Positions 9,752 through 20,184 of a DNA stretch of 64,000 nt are shown here, piece by piece. The position numbers and the translations under genes are program-made. The stretch's first letter is position 1, and each line of letters starts with the position of its first letter. The DNA is taken from positions 734,819 to 798,818 of the forward strand of contig NW_003314320.1 of assembly GCF_000143415.4 (NCBI RefSeq). Direction: 5' to 3'. Under the pieces are notes generated by a model that saw only the letters and a list, made by a program, of their open reading frames with translations, ran no database searches and was not told where the DNA came from. The DNA comes from Selaginella moellendorffii. Its lineage: Eukaryota > Streptophyta > Lycopodiopsida > Selaginellales > Selaginellaceae.

Positions 9752-12700
9752 CTTAGGCTAGATATTAGGAACAATCATTTAGTTCTTTTACTTCTAAATT
9801 CTAAGAGAGCTTGGATTCTTTAGATGTTAAGAAATAAATTTAAACATAGTGTTGCAAGGGAATCTGAGATTATATGAAAATCAGTCTTTAATTAGAATTG
9901 CCAACGCCTGTTATATCCAATCTCAATAATAAATCTACACTAAACACTTGAAATAATCTCTAAATATACCTAGAAATATGCCTAAAATCTAAATTCAACA
10001 AAGGGAACACCCAAACTCTAATGCGGCAAGAACCCCTAGGCTATGATGTGGAAAAAATGCATAGGCTGCAAGCTAGAGAAGAAAAACCAAGTCTTATATA
10101 TAGATAAAAGAATATGAATTGATGTTGAGAGCTAAGATGCTAGCAAGAATTAAAAACCAAAGAAGAGAAATAAGAATAAGGTATTAAGTTTAAAAATACA
10201 AAAAAAACAATAAGGGAAAAACTGTGGGATCAAACTAAAGTCTAAACCTAAGAAAATGGAGAAAATAGGAAATGACAAAAGATTAAAAAAAAAAAAAACA
10301 AGATAAGGAAGATAGTCCCAAACTTTTTAGCCTTTAAACATATATAGCATTGCACTTTAAATACTTTTGTCCTATGAAATAAAGGAGAAAAAGAAGGGAT
10401 GTATTGTCTAAGGATGTAAATGGATAGATAGAAAAGTGAGAGAAATGCCACTTTTAGTGATGACTAAAGCCTATGATAAATCCCTATAAATTAAAAAAAG
10501 AGGCAAATTATTAATACAAATAGATTATCTACACTAAAAACTAATGCTCATTAAGAGAGGTGGAATGGGATAGAAGCCACTCTGAAAGATAAACTTAGGT
10601 GCTTCTAACCAACCACTATAAATCTGAACTTGTTGTTAAGTTGAAATTGCTATGCTAATCAGGTTATGGCTGTAATTTATATAATAATTAATATTTAGCT
10701 GGAACTTAGATGAGTAAGCTGAATATGGAAAACCATTGAATAAAATGTCAAGCAAGTTGTGGTGTCATAAAAATGAATGGAAGTGGCAATGCTATAGACA
10801 ATGATTAGAAGCAATAATAATGAGAGAAATGGTAAAATTAATGAAGAGGAAAAACCAGTTTTCTCACTTTATTTTTATGCCCTTCACTTCAAGTAGTTCA
10901 ATTATAGGAATGCTCTTAAACCATGGTTCTTAGCCTCAGATTATTTTTATTTTGATAATCTGTAAGATTTGAGTTTTTTAGATCATGCTAAGAGTTTCTA
11001 GCCTAGCTCTTGTTTGGTTTTTACAAAAAATCTTGCTTGGGGTTGAAGAGCACAATGAGGTTGATAATCATAAATAACCTCTTTAGCAATCCCACTGCTG
11101 CAGTAGTGCTCAAAAGTAAAGAATTAAGAGGAAAACAAAAAAAGCATAATGAAAAAGAAAGGGGAAGAAAGCATACAATGCTTGATTGTTTAAGGTGATA
11201 ATAATGCATACAAAAGATCATGTTATATCTAAGTTTCCAATTGTTAAATATCATTTATAGCTTGAGGTTGATAACTGCCCCTTCACTGATTATAGGCTCT
11301 TCCATGGCATGGGATGCATGAAAAAGGGCATTGTTACAAATGTGACAAAGGTGTGCATAAATTGCATCCACCATCTTTGTTACTATGAAACTAAATTTTA
11401 CTCTATATTTAAGACAACATAAAAGTTGTTGCTCCTCAAAATCCTTAATCTTATGTTTGCTTTTGCAATCCAGAAACTTACATGCAACAAACCTAATATC
11501 TTGTCTAATGGATGAAGAATCTGTAAAGGAGTCCCCTAAAGGCTATTCTAAAAATCTATTTGTCAAAAAGCCAAAGAAAGTGAACTTGCAAGTGAACTAC
11601 CACAGAAAGTGAACTTGCATTGATAAAGGTCATGGAACCCAAAAGAATTCCTAAAATAACAAGTCAACACCTTGGGATGGATAGATCTCTTCCAAAAGTC
11701 TCCAAGAGTTACCTCTAGGGAAGACTTTCCTACCATCAAATACTAGCAAACCAAACTTATGAATTTTGATTTGCTCCAAAGGTTGAAAATCCTCCTTAGG
11801 CCTCTTCTGTTTGTTGTATATAGTTAGATCAACATTAGAATCTTGGGAATTTTTGTGATTGGTTGATCTTGACTAGGTTCTAAGAGTTAATATAGGAGGA
11901 GTAATATGAAAATATTATCTAGTCAGATTCCAAATAAGTGATAAAATTGCAATCCATAACCTTGGTTTTTGACAACCATGAGAATGCAATTAAACCTAAG
12001 TTGTAAAGTGGAATTTGTGGAGTCATGAGAAGGTGATGAAAGACTTCTAAAAACGAAAAAGGATAAATGTAATGGGAGGGGAATAGATAGATTGTGTAAG
12101 GAATGGAAAATTATTTTTTGGAGGATAACTAAAGCAATCTATGAATATAGAACTCTTGTTATAAATCATATCTAGAAAAATGAGTGGTAAATCTAGAGGC
12201 TATCAAACATGTCAATCATCATTATACTTCTTTGCCAATAATTTGTACAAACTCATACAAAACTAGCAAAGAAATTCTAGACATATGGTAAGGCTCAGCA
12301 AGTTGGGAATGTATAACTTTTTACTTGAGGTGTAGCTACATTGGGTGTGAGTTTGATCAATGCAAATGCTTTTGTGGCGATTCTGGCTCATCTTACATAG
12401 TAGCATGGATTATGCCTGAGCTTGACAAGTTTCGAGTGAATGCCATGGTGGTGCTTATAGCTCTCTCTTGCTTAGGTACATAGAAAATTGCTACAGGCCA
12501 CAGGGATGATCAGGGAACTAAAAATCCAATAATCATAAGAATTTAAAAGCAAAAAAGATCTAGAGACTACAAAAACATGTAGATCAAATAAAAAACTAAA
12601 TGTTGTTTGCTATGAACCTTTTCATTTTCTCTAGAACTCACTTTGGAATTCAAATACTCCATAGCTGAAAAGTGAGGCATCAAGATTGCAAGCAACCTAT

Positions 12701-12813
12701 CTTTACTTCAATAATGAATTTATTCTAAACACTTAGAGTATATTCTAAAATACTAAATGTCCCACATATCAAAGTAAGTGTAAGACTGAAATGCTCTTTT
12801 TTCTTGGCAGAAT
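9752..12813. other. AT-rich intergenic stretch without recognisable genes
   Basis: About 3 kb of AT-rich sequence has only short frames with no family resemblance (the longest at 11021-11254 and 11385-11612). A pyrimidine tract and TTGGCAG directly before 12812 look like a 3' splice site, so the PPR gene that follows may have an upstream untranslated exon here. Confidence 0.6.
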
Positions 12814-14505
12814 ATGAAAAAAGAGATTATTGAGTGTTTAGAAGCACTCAAGTCATCAGAGTCTACAAGCTTTCAACAAGTAAAACAAGTTCACTCTCGT
12901 ATTGCAGAATCCCATGTTTTATGTAGAGACTCTCGTATAGTAAATCTTCTAATTCAAATCTATGGTAGCTTGGGATGCCTTGGCGAGGTATATTGCATTT
13001 TCAAGACCCTACACCGACCTAGCATATTATCCTGGAACATTGTCCTTGCGGCATATGCTCAAAATGGGTATCTTGAAGAAACAAAGTCTGTGTTTGATCG
13101 AATGCCCGAAAGAAACATTGTTTCCTTTACTACAGTCCTTTCGACATTTGCTAGTGCAGGCTTTATTGACTCAGCCAAGGAAGTCTTTGAGACAATGCCT
13201 GAAAGAAACGTAGTCTCATGGAATGCAATGCTGACTGCATTTTCCCAACAAGGGCATCTTGAGGATGCGCAGATTCTTTTTGAAAAGATGCCAGAACATA
13301 CTGCTGTGTCATGGAATGTGCTTATCAACGCTTATGCAGAGCGAGGAGTTTTAGAACGAGCTCAACTGGTGTTTGAAAACGTTCCCCAAAAGGATGTTTA
13401 TTGCTGGACTATTATGATCACTGCAAATGCCATCAAAGGAAATCTGGATAGCGCTTCTAAGCTCTTTCGAGATATGCCGCAACACAGCATTGTGACATGG
13501 ACGGCCATGGTACAGGCATTTGGAGAGAACGGGAATATCCAAGAATCTCTAAATTATTTCTCCAAAATGCCCGAGAGAAACTCTTTTGCATGGACGGCAT
13601 TGATCATAGCTCACATCCACGGGCGGGATTTGGATGGCGCTACAAGGACATTCCGGAATATGCCCGACCACAACATTGTCTCGTGGACGGCGATGATCCA
13701 CGCGCACGCGGAATGCGGCAACATCGACGGCGCCAAGGCCGTGTACGACACCATGCCTGAGAGAAACGTGGTGTCGTGTACGGCCATGCTGGTGGCATAC
13801 TCCCAGGCCGGACACGTGGACACGGCGCGTCGAGTGTTCGATTCCATGCCTTTCCACAACGTCGTGGCGTGGAATGCCATGGCGGCGGGATATGCCTGCC
13901 AGGGGGACCTTTGGACAGCCAGGATGATGATGCGCAGCTGCCCGGAGAGGAATGTGGTGTCGTGGACGGCTATGATGGCGTCGTACGCCCAGTACGGTCA
14001 CTTCAACATTTCGGAATCTTTCTTCCAGCGCATTCCGGGGCGGAATCTTGTCACCTGGAACGCGTTGATCGCCGCCGCCGCCCAATCCGGCCACGCACGC
14101 CTTGCGATCGAGCTCTTTCACGAGATGATCGTGGAATCGGTCGAGCCGGACGAGATCTCCTTCATGATCGCGCTCGCGGCGTGCGCCCACCTAGGGCTGC
14201 TGGATCTCGGGCGCAGCTACTTCGCGTCGATGCTGGTCGATCACGGCGGCGGCCTGGCGGCTTGCAAGGAGCACTACACCTCGATGGTGGATCTCCTGGG
14301 ACGCGCGGGCCAGATCGATGCGGCGGCGGAGCTGATCGACACAATGCCGTTCGTGCCCGGCGGAGTCTCCCTGGTCGCGATCCTGGGCTCGTGCCAGACG
14401 CAGCGAGATCTGCCGCGAGCGACACGGGCGGCCAGGAGATTGCTGGAGATTGATCCGCGCAACTCCAGCTCCCACGTCCTCCTGTCGAGCTCCCTCAGGA
14501 ATTAG
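12814..14505 (+). CDS. Pentatricopeptide repeat protein, S-repeat rich, E-type tail
   Basis: Single-exon frame of 563 residues. After an N-terminal region (FQQVKQVHSRIAES) come about a dozen 31-residue S-type PPR motifs of the form VVSWNAMLTAFSQQGHLEDAQILFEKMPE. A longer repeat with EPDEISFMIALAACAHLG and a short E-like tail (LVAILGSCQ ... HVLLSSS) follow. Plant PLS-class PPRs bind organelle RNA and often specify C-to-U editing or processing sites. There is no DYW deaminase domain, so an editing role would need a partner. The first half (to about 13600) uses A/T-ending codons and the second half is strongly GC-rich. A 3' splice-like site at 12797-12811 suggests a 5' untranslated intron. The target RNA is unknown. 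Confidence 0.9.
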   Translation: MKKEIIECLEALKSSESTSFQQVKQVHSRIAESHVLCRDSRIVNLLIQIYGSLGCLGEVYCIFKTLHRPSILSWNIVLAAYAQNGYLEETKSVFDRMPERNIVSFTTVLSTFASAGFIDSAKEVFETMPERNVVSWNAMLTAFSQQGHLEDAQILFEKMPEHTAVSWNVLINAYAERGVLERAQLVFENVPQKDVYCWTIMITANAIKGNLDSASKLFRDMPQHSIVTWTAMVQAFGENGNIQESLNYFSKMPERNSFAWTALIIAHIHGRDLDGATRTFRNMPDHNIVSWTAMIHAHAECGNIDGAKAVYDTMPERNVVSCTAMLVAYSQAGHVDTARRVFDSMPFHNVVAWNAMAAGYACQGDLWTARMMMRSCPERNVVSWTAMMASYAQYGHFNISESFFQRIPGRNLVTWNALIAAAAQSGHARLAIELFHEMIVESVEPDEISFMIALAACAHLGLLDLGRSYFASMLVDHGGGLAACKEHYTSMVDLLGRAGQIDAAAELIDTMPFVPGGVSLVAILGSCQTQRDLPRATRAARRLLEIDPRNSSSHVLLSSSLRN

Positions 14506-15075
14506 CGTTCCTGCGGTGAGAAGGAAATCCTCGTTGTCAATCCTGCCAACGTGGCACCGAACCGCGTCTCCACGTGGACACCATCGCTCTTTCCCACTTA
14601 CGTGTTCCTTCCTTCACGTATAAGCCAATATGTCTGTCCATTTTCAAGTAAGAATAGAGACAGGACACCGGATCGACTCCTGTCCGATTACGTAAGAAAA
14701 AGACGAGCTCGGGTAATGACATGGGCGGGGGAAAAGCGATAAAAATACGAACAGCATGTCATATCCGTTTTATCACAAAGGGCTTGATGCGAAGCTTCCC
14801 GGTGGTTTGAGGGATTTTCCCCGGACAAAGGGTGCCACGGAGGGTTTTTCCCTGCCACATCAGCATCTTCCCCAAGGGAAATCCCCTTGGAAATAATAGC
14901 TGGCAAAGGGAGGGGGGCAAATATACACACACGCGAGAGAGCCGAGAGAGAGAGAGGCGATGGCGCTGACGATCGGCAATGGCGCCACACCGCGCCGGGA
15001 GTGGCAATGCCAGTAGCTAGGCGTAGCGGCAGATCACAGGGATTTCTACGCGGGCGGCGCCATAGATCAGCCAAA
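14506..15075. other. Intergenic and 5' leader of the GAUT-like gene
   Basis: No gene is seen. A GA-rich leader (GAGAGAGCCGAGAGAGAGAG, near 14936-14957) lies before the glycosyltransferase start and is typical of plant 5' untranslated regions. An open frame from 14887 runs into the coding exon, but conservation supports the methionine at 15076. Confidence 0.5.
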
Positions 15076-17159
15076 ATGCAGGTCCACATCTCGCCTAGTA
15101 TGCGGCGCATCACGATTTCTACATCGAATGGCTTCCTGGATCCCTTGAAGATCAAGGTCGCGGCGCGCTACCTCTCGCATCGATGCCTCTTCTGGTCGAT
15201 TCTGTTCCTTGCCTTTTTGCTGCCTTTCATCTTCATTACCACGGCGCTCATCACGCTCGAGGAGGTCAACAAGTGCTCGTCAATGTGTAAGCTCCTCGAT
15301 CCTTTTCTTGCGCCAATCCATCGTTCTCCCTCTCTTTTCTCTCTCTCTCTTTCTATCTTTCCAATTAGCTATAGAAAACGCGTGGTGCTGCGATGGATTG
15401 GCTCTTTCCCGGCGCAACGCTTGGATCTTTCGATCGACTGATTGGCAACGCTTGGATCTTGGTTTTGCAGATTGCTTAGGGAGGAAAATAGGACCCAAGC
15501 TTCATTGGAGGAGCGATCCCACGGTGAGTTCTTGTCGAGCACTCTCCTTTTTATTATTCGCGGCCGCTCGGCCGTGGTCAAACAGTAGAGACGCGTAGTA
15601 ACGGGATTTTTTTCTATGTGGGCAGAGGCAATCCAGACATGTCCACTCCATCGTCATGCAAGCGTCAAAGTCGGATCTCCCCGCGGGCGAAAACGTGCCA
15701 GAGAGTTTTAGTGAGTTTGTGGCCGAGGTGGAGGCGAATCGCTACGATGGCAAGACGTGCATTCTAAAGCTCAAGGCTATGGTAAGTTCTTTCTCCATGA
15801 TTTTCCTCTAGAAGTTCTTCATGTCTTTGTTCTCCCTCTCACAGTTGGAACTTCAAGAGCAACGAACGAGAACTGCTAAGCTGCAAGAAGCAGTATACAG
15901 GCATTTTGCTTCTAGCGGGATTCCAAAGAGTATGCACTGTCTTGCGTTAAAACTTACTGCCGAGTACTCGTCCAATGCTAATGCCAGAAGAGAGCTGCCA
16001 TCGCCCGAGCTTACGTACAGACTGACCGATCATTCTTTCCACCACTTTGTCCTGGCCACGGACAATGTGCTCGCGGCCTCTGTGGTTGTATCGTCGGTCA
16101 TTCGAAACAGCGCGCAGCCTCAGAAGGTGGTGTTCCACGTTGTGACTGACAAGAAGACGTATGCTGCGATGCATGCGTGGTTCGCTTTGAATCCGCTGCC
16201 TCCTGCGATCGTCGAAGTGAAGAGCTTGCATCAGTTCGAGTGGCTCACCAAGGACAACATTCCGGTTCTGGAGGCTATGGAGAATCATAGCGACATTCGC
16301 AGATACTACCACGGGGATCATACTGCTGGTGCCGACTTAAATGTTTCTCCGACCATTTTAGCATCGCGGCTGCAGGCTCGAAGTCCCAAGTATATCTCCA
16401 TCTTGAACCACCTGAGGATATATCTTCCAGAGGTAAGCTTTTGCTGCGAAATTGAGATCATTTATTGACCGGTTTCTTCTTTTGTTCTCGGCAGCTGTTT
16501 CCTGAGCTTGACAAAGTCGTGTTCTTAGACGACGATGTCGTGGCTCAGAAGGACTTGTCTCCATTATTTGGAATCGATCTCAATGGCAGAGTTAATGGAG
16601 CCGTAGAAACCTGCCGAGGGGAGGACCCGTATGTTATGTCCAAGAGGTTCAAGACTTACTTCAACTTCTCGCATCCTCTCATAGCAAATCACTTCGACCC
16701 GGAAAAATGCGCCTGGGCGTATGGGATGAACGTATTTGATTTGCAAGCTTGGAGGAGAACGGACATAACCAAGACATATCACTACTGGCAAAAGCAGGTT
16801 CGTTTGTCTTGCCATTACAGTTTGTTTTTTTGTTTTTTTCTTCTCTAACGCATGCTGTCTGACGTTGTTTATAGAATCTCAACTCTAACTTGACACTATG
16901 GAGACTAGGTACTTTGCCTCCGGCACTGATTGCTTTCGATGGCTACGTATATCCTATAGACTCCCAATGGCATATGTTGGGCCTGGGTTACCATGTCAAG
17001 AGCAACCTGGACAGCGTTCAAAAGGCCGCTGTGATTCACTACAACGGGCAAGCAAAGCCGTGGCTGGACATCGGGTTCTCAGTGCTAAGGCCGTTTTGGA
17101 CGAAGTATGTAAACTACTCGAACGAGTTCATTAGGCGGTGTAATATTTTGGAAACTTAG
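15076..17159 (+). CDS. GAUT14-like: Galacturonosyltransferase, GAUT13/14 type (GT8)
   Basis: Six exons join in frame: 15076-15286, 15471-15523, 15626-15781, 15845-16432, 16495-16797 and 16875-17159, giving 531 residues, close to the 532 I recall for Arabidopsis GAUT14. The start MQVHISPSMRRITIS matches the GAUT13/14 N-terminus. A type II membrane anchor spans about residues 38-60. The GT8 catalytic signature FLDDDVV is at about 346-352 (metal-binding aspartates) and the C-terminal HYNGQAKPW motif at about 492-500. The family transfers galacturonic acid from UDP-GalA to pectic homogalacturonan in the Golgi lumen; substrate is inferred from the clade. Introns are 49-187 bp with GT-AG ends. Confidence 0.95.
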
Positions 17160-18103
17160 GACGAGATGCCATCTCTGTTCATACCATTCTTTGGAGGAGA
17201 GGTACCGCAGCAATTATCATCGTCATCTTCGTCATCGTCATCTCATCCACACGGGAATAAAAGGATTTAGCAGCAACTTTTTTTTTAAGCTCGGTCCATC
17301 GTCGTCACGGTGAAAGAGGGTCGTTACTTCAGTGCTACTGGCTGCCGCCATCACGTTTCTTTGCTTGGTTTTAAGAAGCGAGAGGCAGGCACGCAAAGCA
17401 TCGAAGATTTTGAGATATATTTCAGTGAAAGAAAAGAGGTGAAGTTACTGGTTTCCAGGTAACCAAAAGAGAGGTCGCTCAATTATTTCGGTTCGGTGCA
17501 TTACTTTGATACTTTCTCCTTTCTTTAACGACTTGATAGTGCTTGCAGTGTCTTAAAAGAGTATTTTAAGGACTCTCGTTACTTTTAAGTTGCGCTTCTA
17601 CTGGACAGCACACATGAAAAGAGGCATGGCACGGCAGCATTGTGGGCGCAAGGCAACGGGCTTAATGACGAGAATCCAAGGTGCGTGAGTGAGCTTTACT
17701 TTTCTTTCCAGTTGCCAGGATGTAAGATAACTAGTAGTGGCGAGAGACCGCGACACATATTTTATGCTGCAATAAGCAGACAAATGTGTACTGGGACCAG
17801 CCTTTCAGGATTCTGATTGCAGCAGCATGTTCACATCACGACGACTTAATGGTCTCGAGGAAACGTTTTCTCACCTTTATCTTGGAAGCTCCGTACAACA
17901 GTCTCCCGGAATGCAAAAGTAGGGAGCATCAGCAAGCACAGGGCAGAGAAAGAATGGGCTCGAAAGGAAAGATTTGTGGAGCAATTTGTCCTGGCGCTAC
18001 TTACCAGTACTTTTCCTTTAGGACTCGGATGTGCTGGTGTTGCTGTTCTTGCTGGATGGGATGGAACAAATTCTCAAGGTACTCAAAACAAAACATATCT
18101 TTT
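17160..18103. other. 3' untranslated and intergenic DNA
   Basis: A long 3' region follows the GAUT stop. Short plus-strand frames (17786-18145, 17976-18239) partly lie antisense to the last exon of the phosphate carrier and are not called as genes. Confidence 0.5.
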
Positions 18104-19901
18104 TTATTTGCGACCTTTCTCATTATCTTGCTGCTTAGGTGGTGACGGTGCTGTCGGTGCTGCACCACCTGTTGTAGGCCTGCAAAAGGAAGAAGGTTGT
18201 GATCATGAGACTATCAAATCAATGGGATGTAGTGTATAGTAAAGGGATGAAGGAAACAGGCAGACAGGCAGGGGGGCAGGCAGGCTCGAAGAAAATTCAA
18301 GGCTCAGCAAAGCTCAGTTCAGCAGGGATCAGGGGAACTTACAATCCAACAAAAACTTTGAAGGCGTCGTAGATCCCCCATTGTGCTCCTGTCAGCGTCC
18401 CGACCATGACAATCCGGAGAGGGAGACCTCTGGTCATCAAGCCAACGAGTCCCATCTTTTTAATAGCCTGCAAGCGAGCAACGTGACAAGAATGATTGGT
18501 GGTTTTATACCACAGGTGTTGAAGCAGCAGTACCAGCAGCAGCAACAGGTAGTTTAGAAGGATTTTCTAGCGACAGGATTATTTAGGATAAGCTGACTTA
18601 CGTCGCCGACTGTTCCGCCTTTGGTGCTGTTGAGGAAGGAGACGAGATTGTCTGCCGGATGGGAAACTACTGCACAGAAAATACCAGCAATGTATCCGGC
18701 TGCGAAGCTAACTTCCAGTTGCGTGAGCTTGGAGCATTTCTCCTTTGGTACCGGGACGACGTACTTGTAGAGGGCCTCCACCGTGCCTTCGAAGCAAGCA
18801 AACTTCATCATCGTGTCTGCGAGGAGATGAAGGGAAAATAAGTTATGGTCAGGATTCAACTCAGCAGGTGGAAAGAATGGATCATTACAGGGAATTTGTC
18901 GACCCCACAGTGGCGCAAGTCCCTTGTACAACCTGCGATACATCCAAAGGACACTCACGAGGTTAGTCGCAACTTTATATTATCATTTTAAGGTGTGTTG
19001 TGACTTTGCTTTTAATGTTTAGTTGGAAGCCGCAAGAATGTACCCGCCGTATCCTTCTTGTGCCACAAACTTCGAAAACCCATCCCTCAGTCCGTTAGCA
19101 AAGCCGGGCTTGGTCTGCACACGGACCTTGATCGCTTCGAACGGGCACAGAGCGATATCGGCGAAGAACTCCGCGGATGCTGAGCCGGCCAGGTAGACGA
19201 ATGTCTTGTAGTCGTGGGCGACTTCCTCTCCAACCATGTCAGCGTAAAACTTTTTGAAAAACTCGTACAGCCCGAACTTGCAGGCTCCCTGTGCGCTGTA
19301 GCCGATGAGAGTCGGCCCCCAGCCTTTGAACAGGCCCTTGGGACCTTGCTCCTGTTTGATGATGGAGAAGCCGGTCCCTATGCTCTTATACTTCTTCGGA
19401 TCAATCTGTAAGTGGTTTTGAATTGTTTTTTTTTTTAGTTTCTCCATTCGTTGTTTTAACTCCTTTTCAGGCTCGTACCTGCATGTTACACTTGACGATG
19501 TCCAATGGCGTCACGAAAGTGTGGGTGAGGCCACAACTTAGAATCCCTCCGGCGGTGCAAGCAGCGTAAAACTCGGCCGAGTAGAGTGGGATCTTCCCCG
19601 GCTCGCTCGCCGCAGGTATGAAGAATCCTCCTCTTTGTCCATCCGCTGACACCGGTGGTGCGTTCTTTCTCTCCCCGCCAGGACGCAGCATCGCTCTTAT
19701 GCTTCTCGGTGGCGAGAAAATCCCGGACAAAGATTTCCGCCATGAGGAGAGCCGAGTGGGACTGGACGATGGAGGAGAAGGCGACAGCAAGTCCGAGCTT
19801 GCGGAGGGTCTCAGGGAAGAGAAAGCGCTGCCGTGGTACAAATGCGTGGGTAAGTACGGCCTTCTCGTCGTCTCATCCCTGTGAGTTATAACTCCCAACA
19901 T
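18104..19901 (-). CDS. MPT3: Mitochondrial phosphate carrier (SLC25 family, MPT3/PHT3-like)
   Basis: Six exons on the minus strand (19479-19901, 19044-19405, 18889-18932, 18602-18816, 18343-18467, 18104-18179) join in frame to 414 residues. An N-terminal presequence-like region is followed by three carrier repeats with signatures [22 protein letters not shown] and [11 protein letters not shown]. These place it in the inner mitochondrial membrane, importing phosphate for ATP synthesis. The last exon is easy to miss because exon 5 reads into a TAA. Splicing at 18343/18179 instead gives [16 protein letters not shown], like the conserved GLPTTGG tail of plant carriers. The start at 19901 is the first in-frame methionine; the N-terminus is the least certain part. 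Confidence 0.93.
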
Positions 19902-20184
19902 TCTTGGAATTCTCAGGCTGCCAGCGTCTGGGCCCCTCCTGGAAGATTTGCCATGGAATCGTCCTCACCTCTCTGCCTCGCGAATCAAAATTCTGTGCCA
20001 TCGATCGCCACCAAATCCATCGCCCATGTCGAGAAAAATTTGTTCCACTTGCCCGGACACGGGTCTCTTAACCGCCAATCTAGGTTAACATAAAAACTCA
20101 AAACTCGTTTAAGTTATTTGAAAATCTCCCGCGCAAAAATTGTCCACAGCGCTAAAAAAAGTTTATATACTGTGATGACGCTTC

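Noticed and set aside
13549-14190. Minus-strand His/Arg-rich frame opposite the first PPR gene
   Set aside because: An antisense shadow of GC-rich PPR repeats with no family resemblance.
17976-18239. Plus-strand small membrane protein, possibly with an intron at 18079-18138
   Set aside because: It has no ATG start and lies antisense to the conserved GLPTTGG exon of the phosphate carrier, which explains the sequence better.
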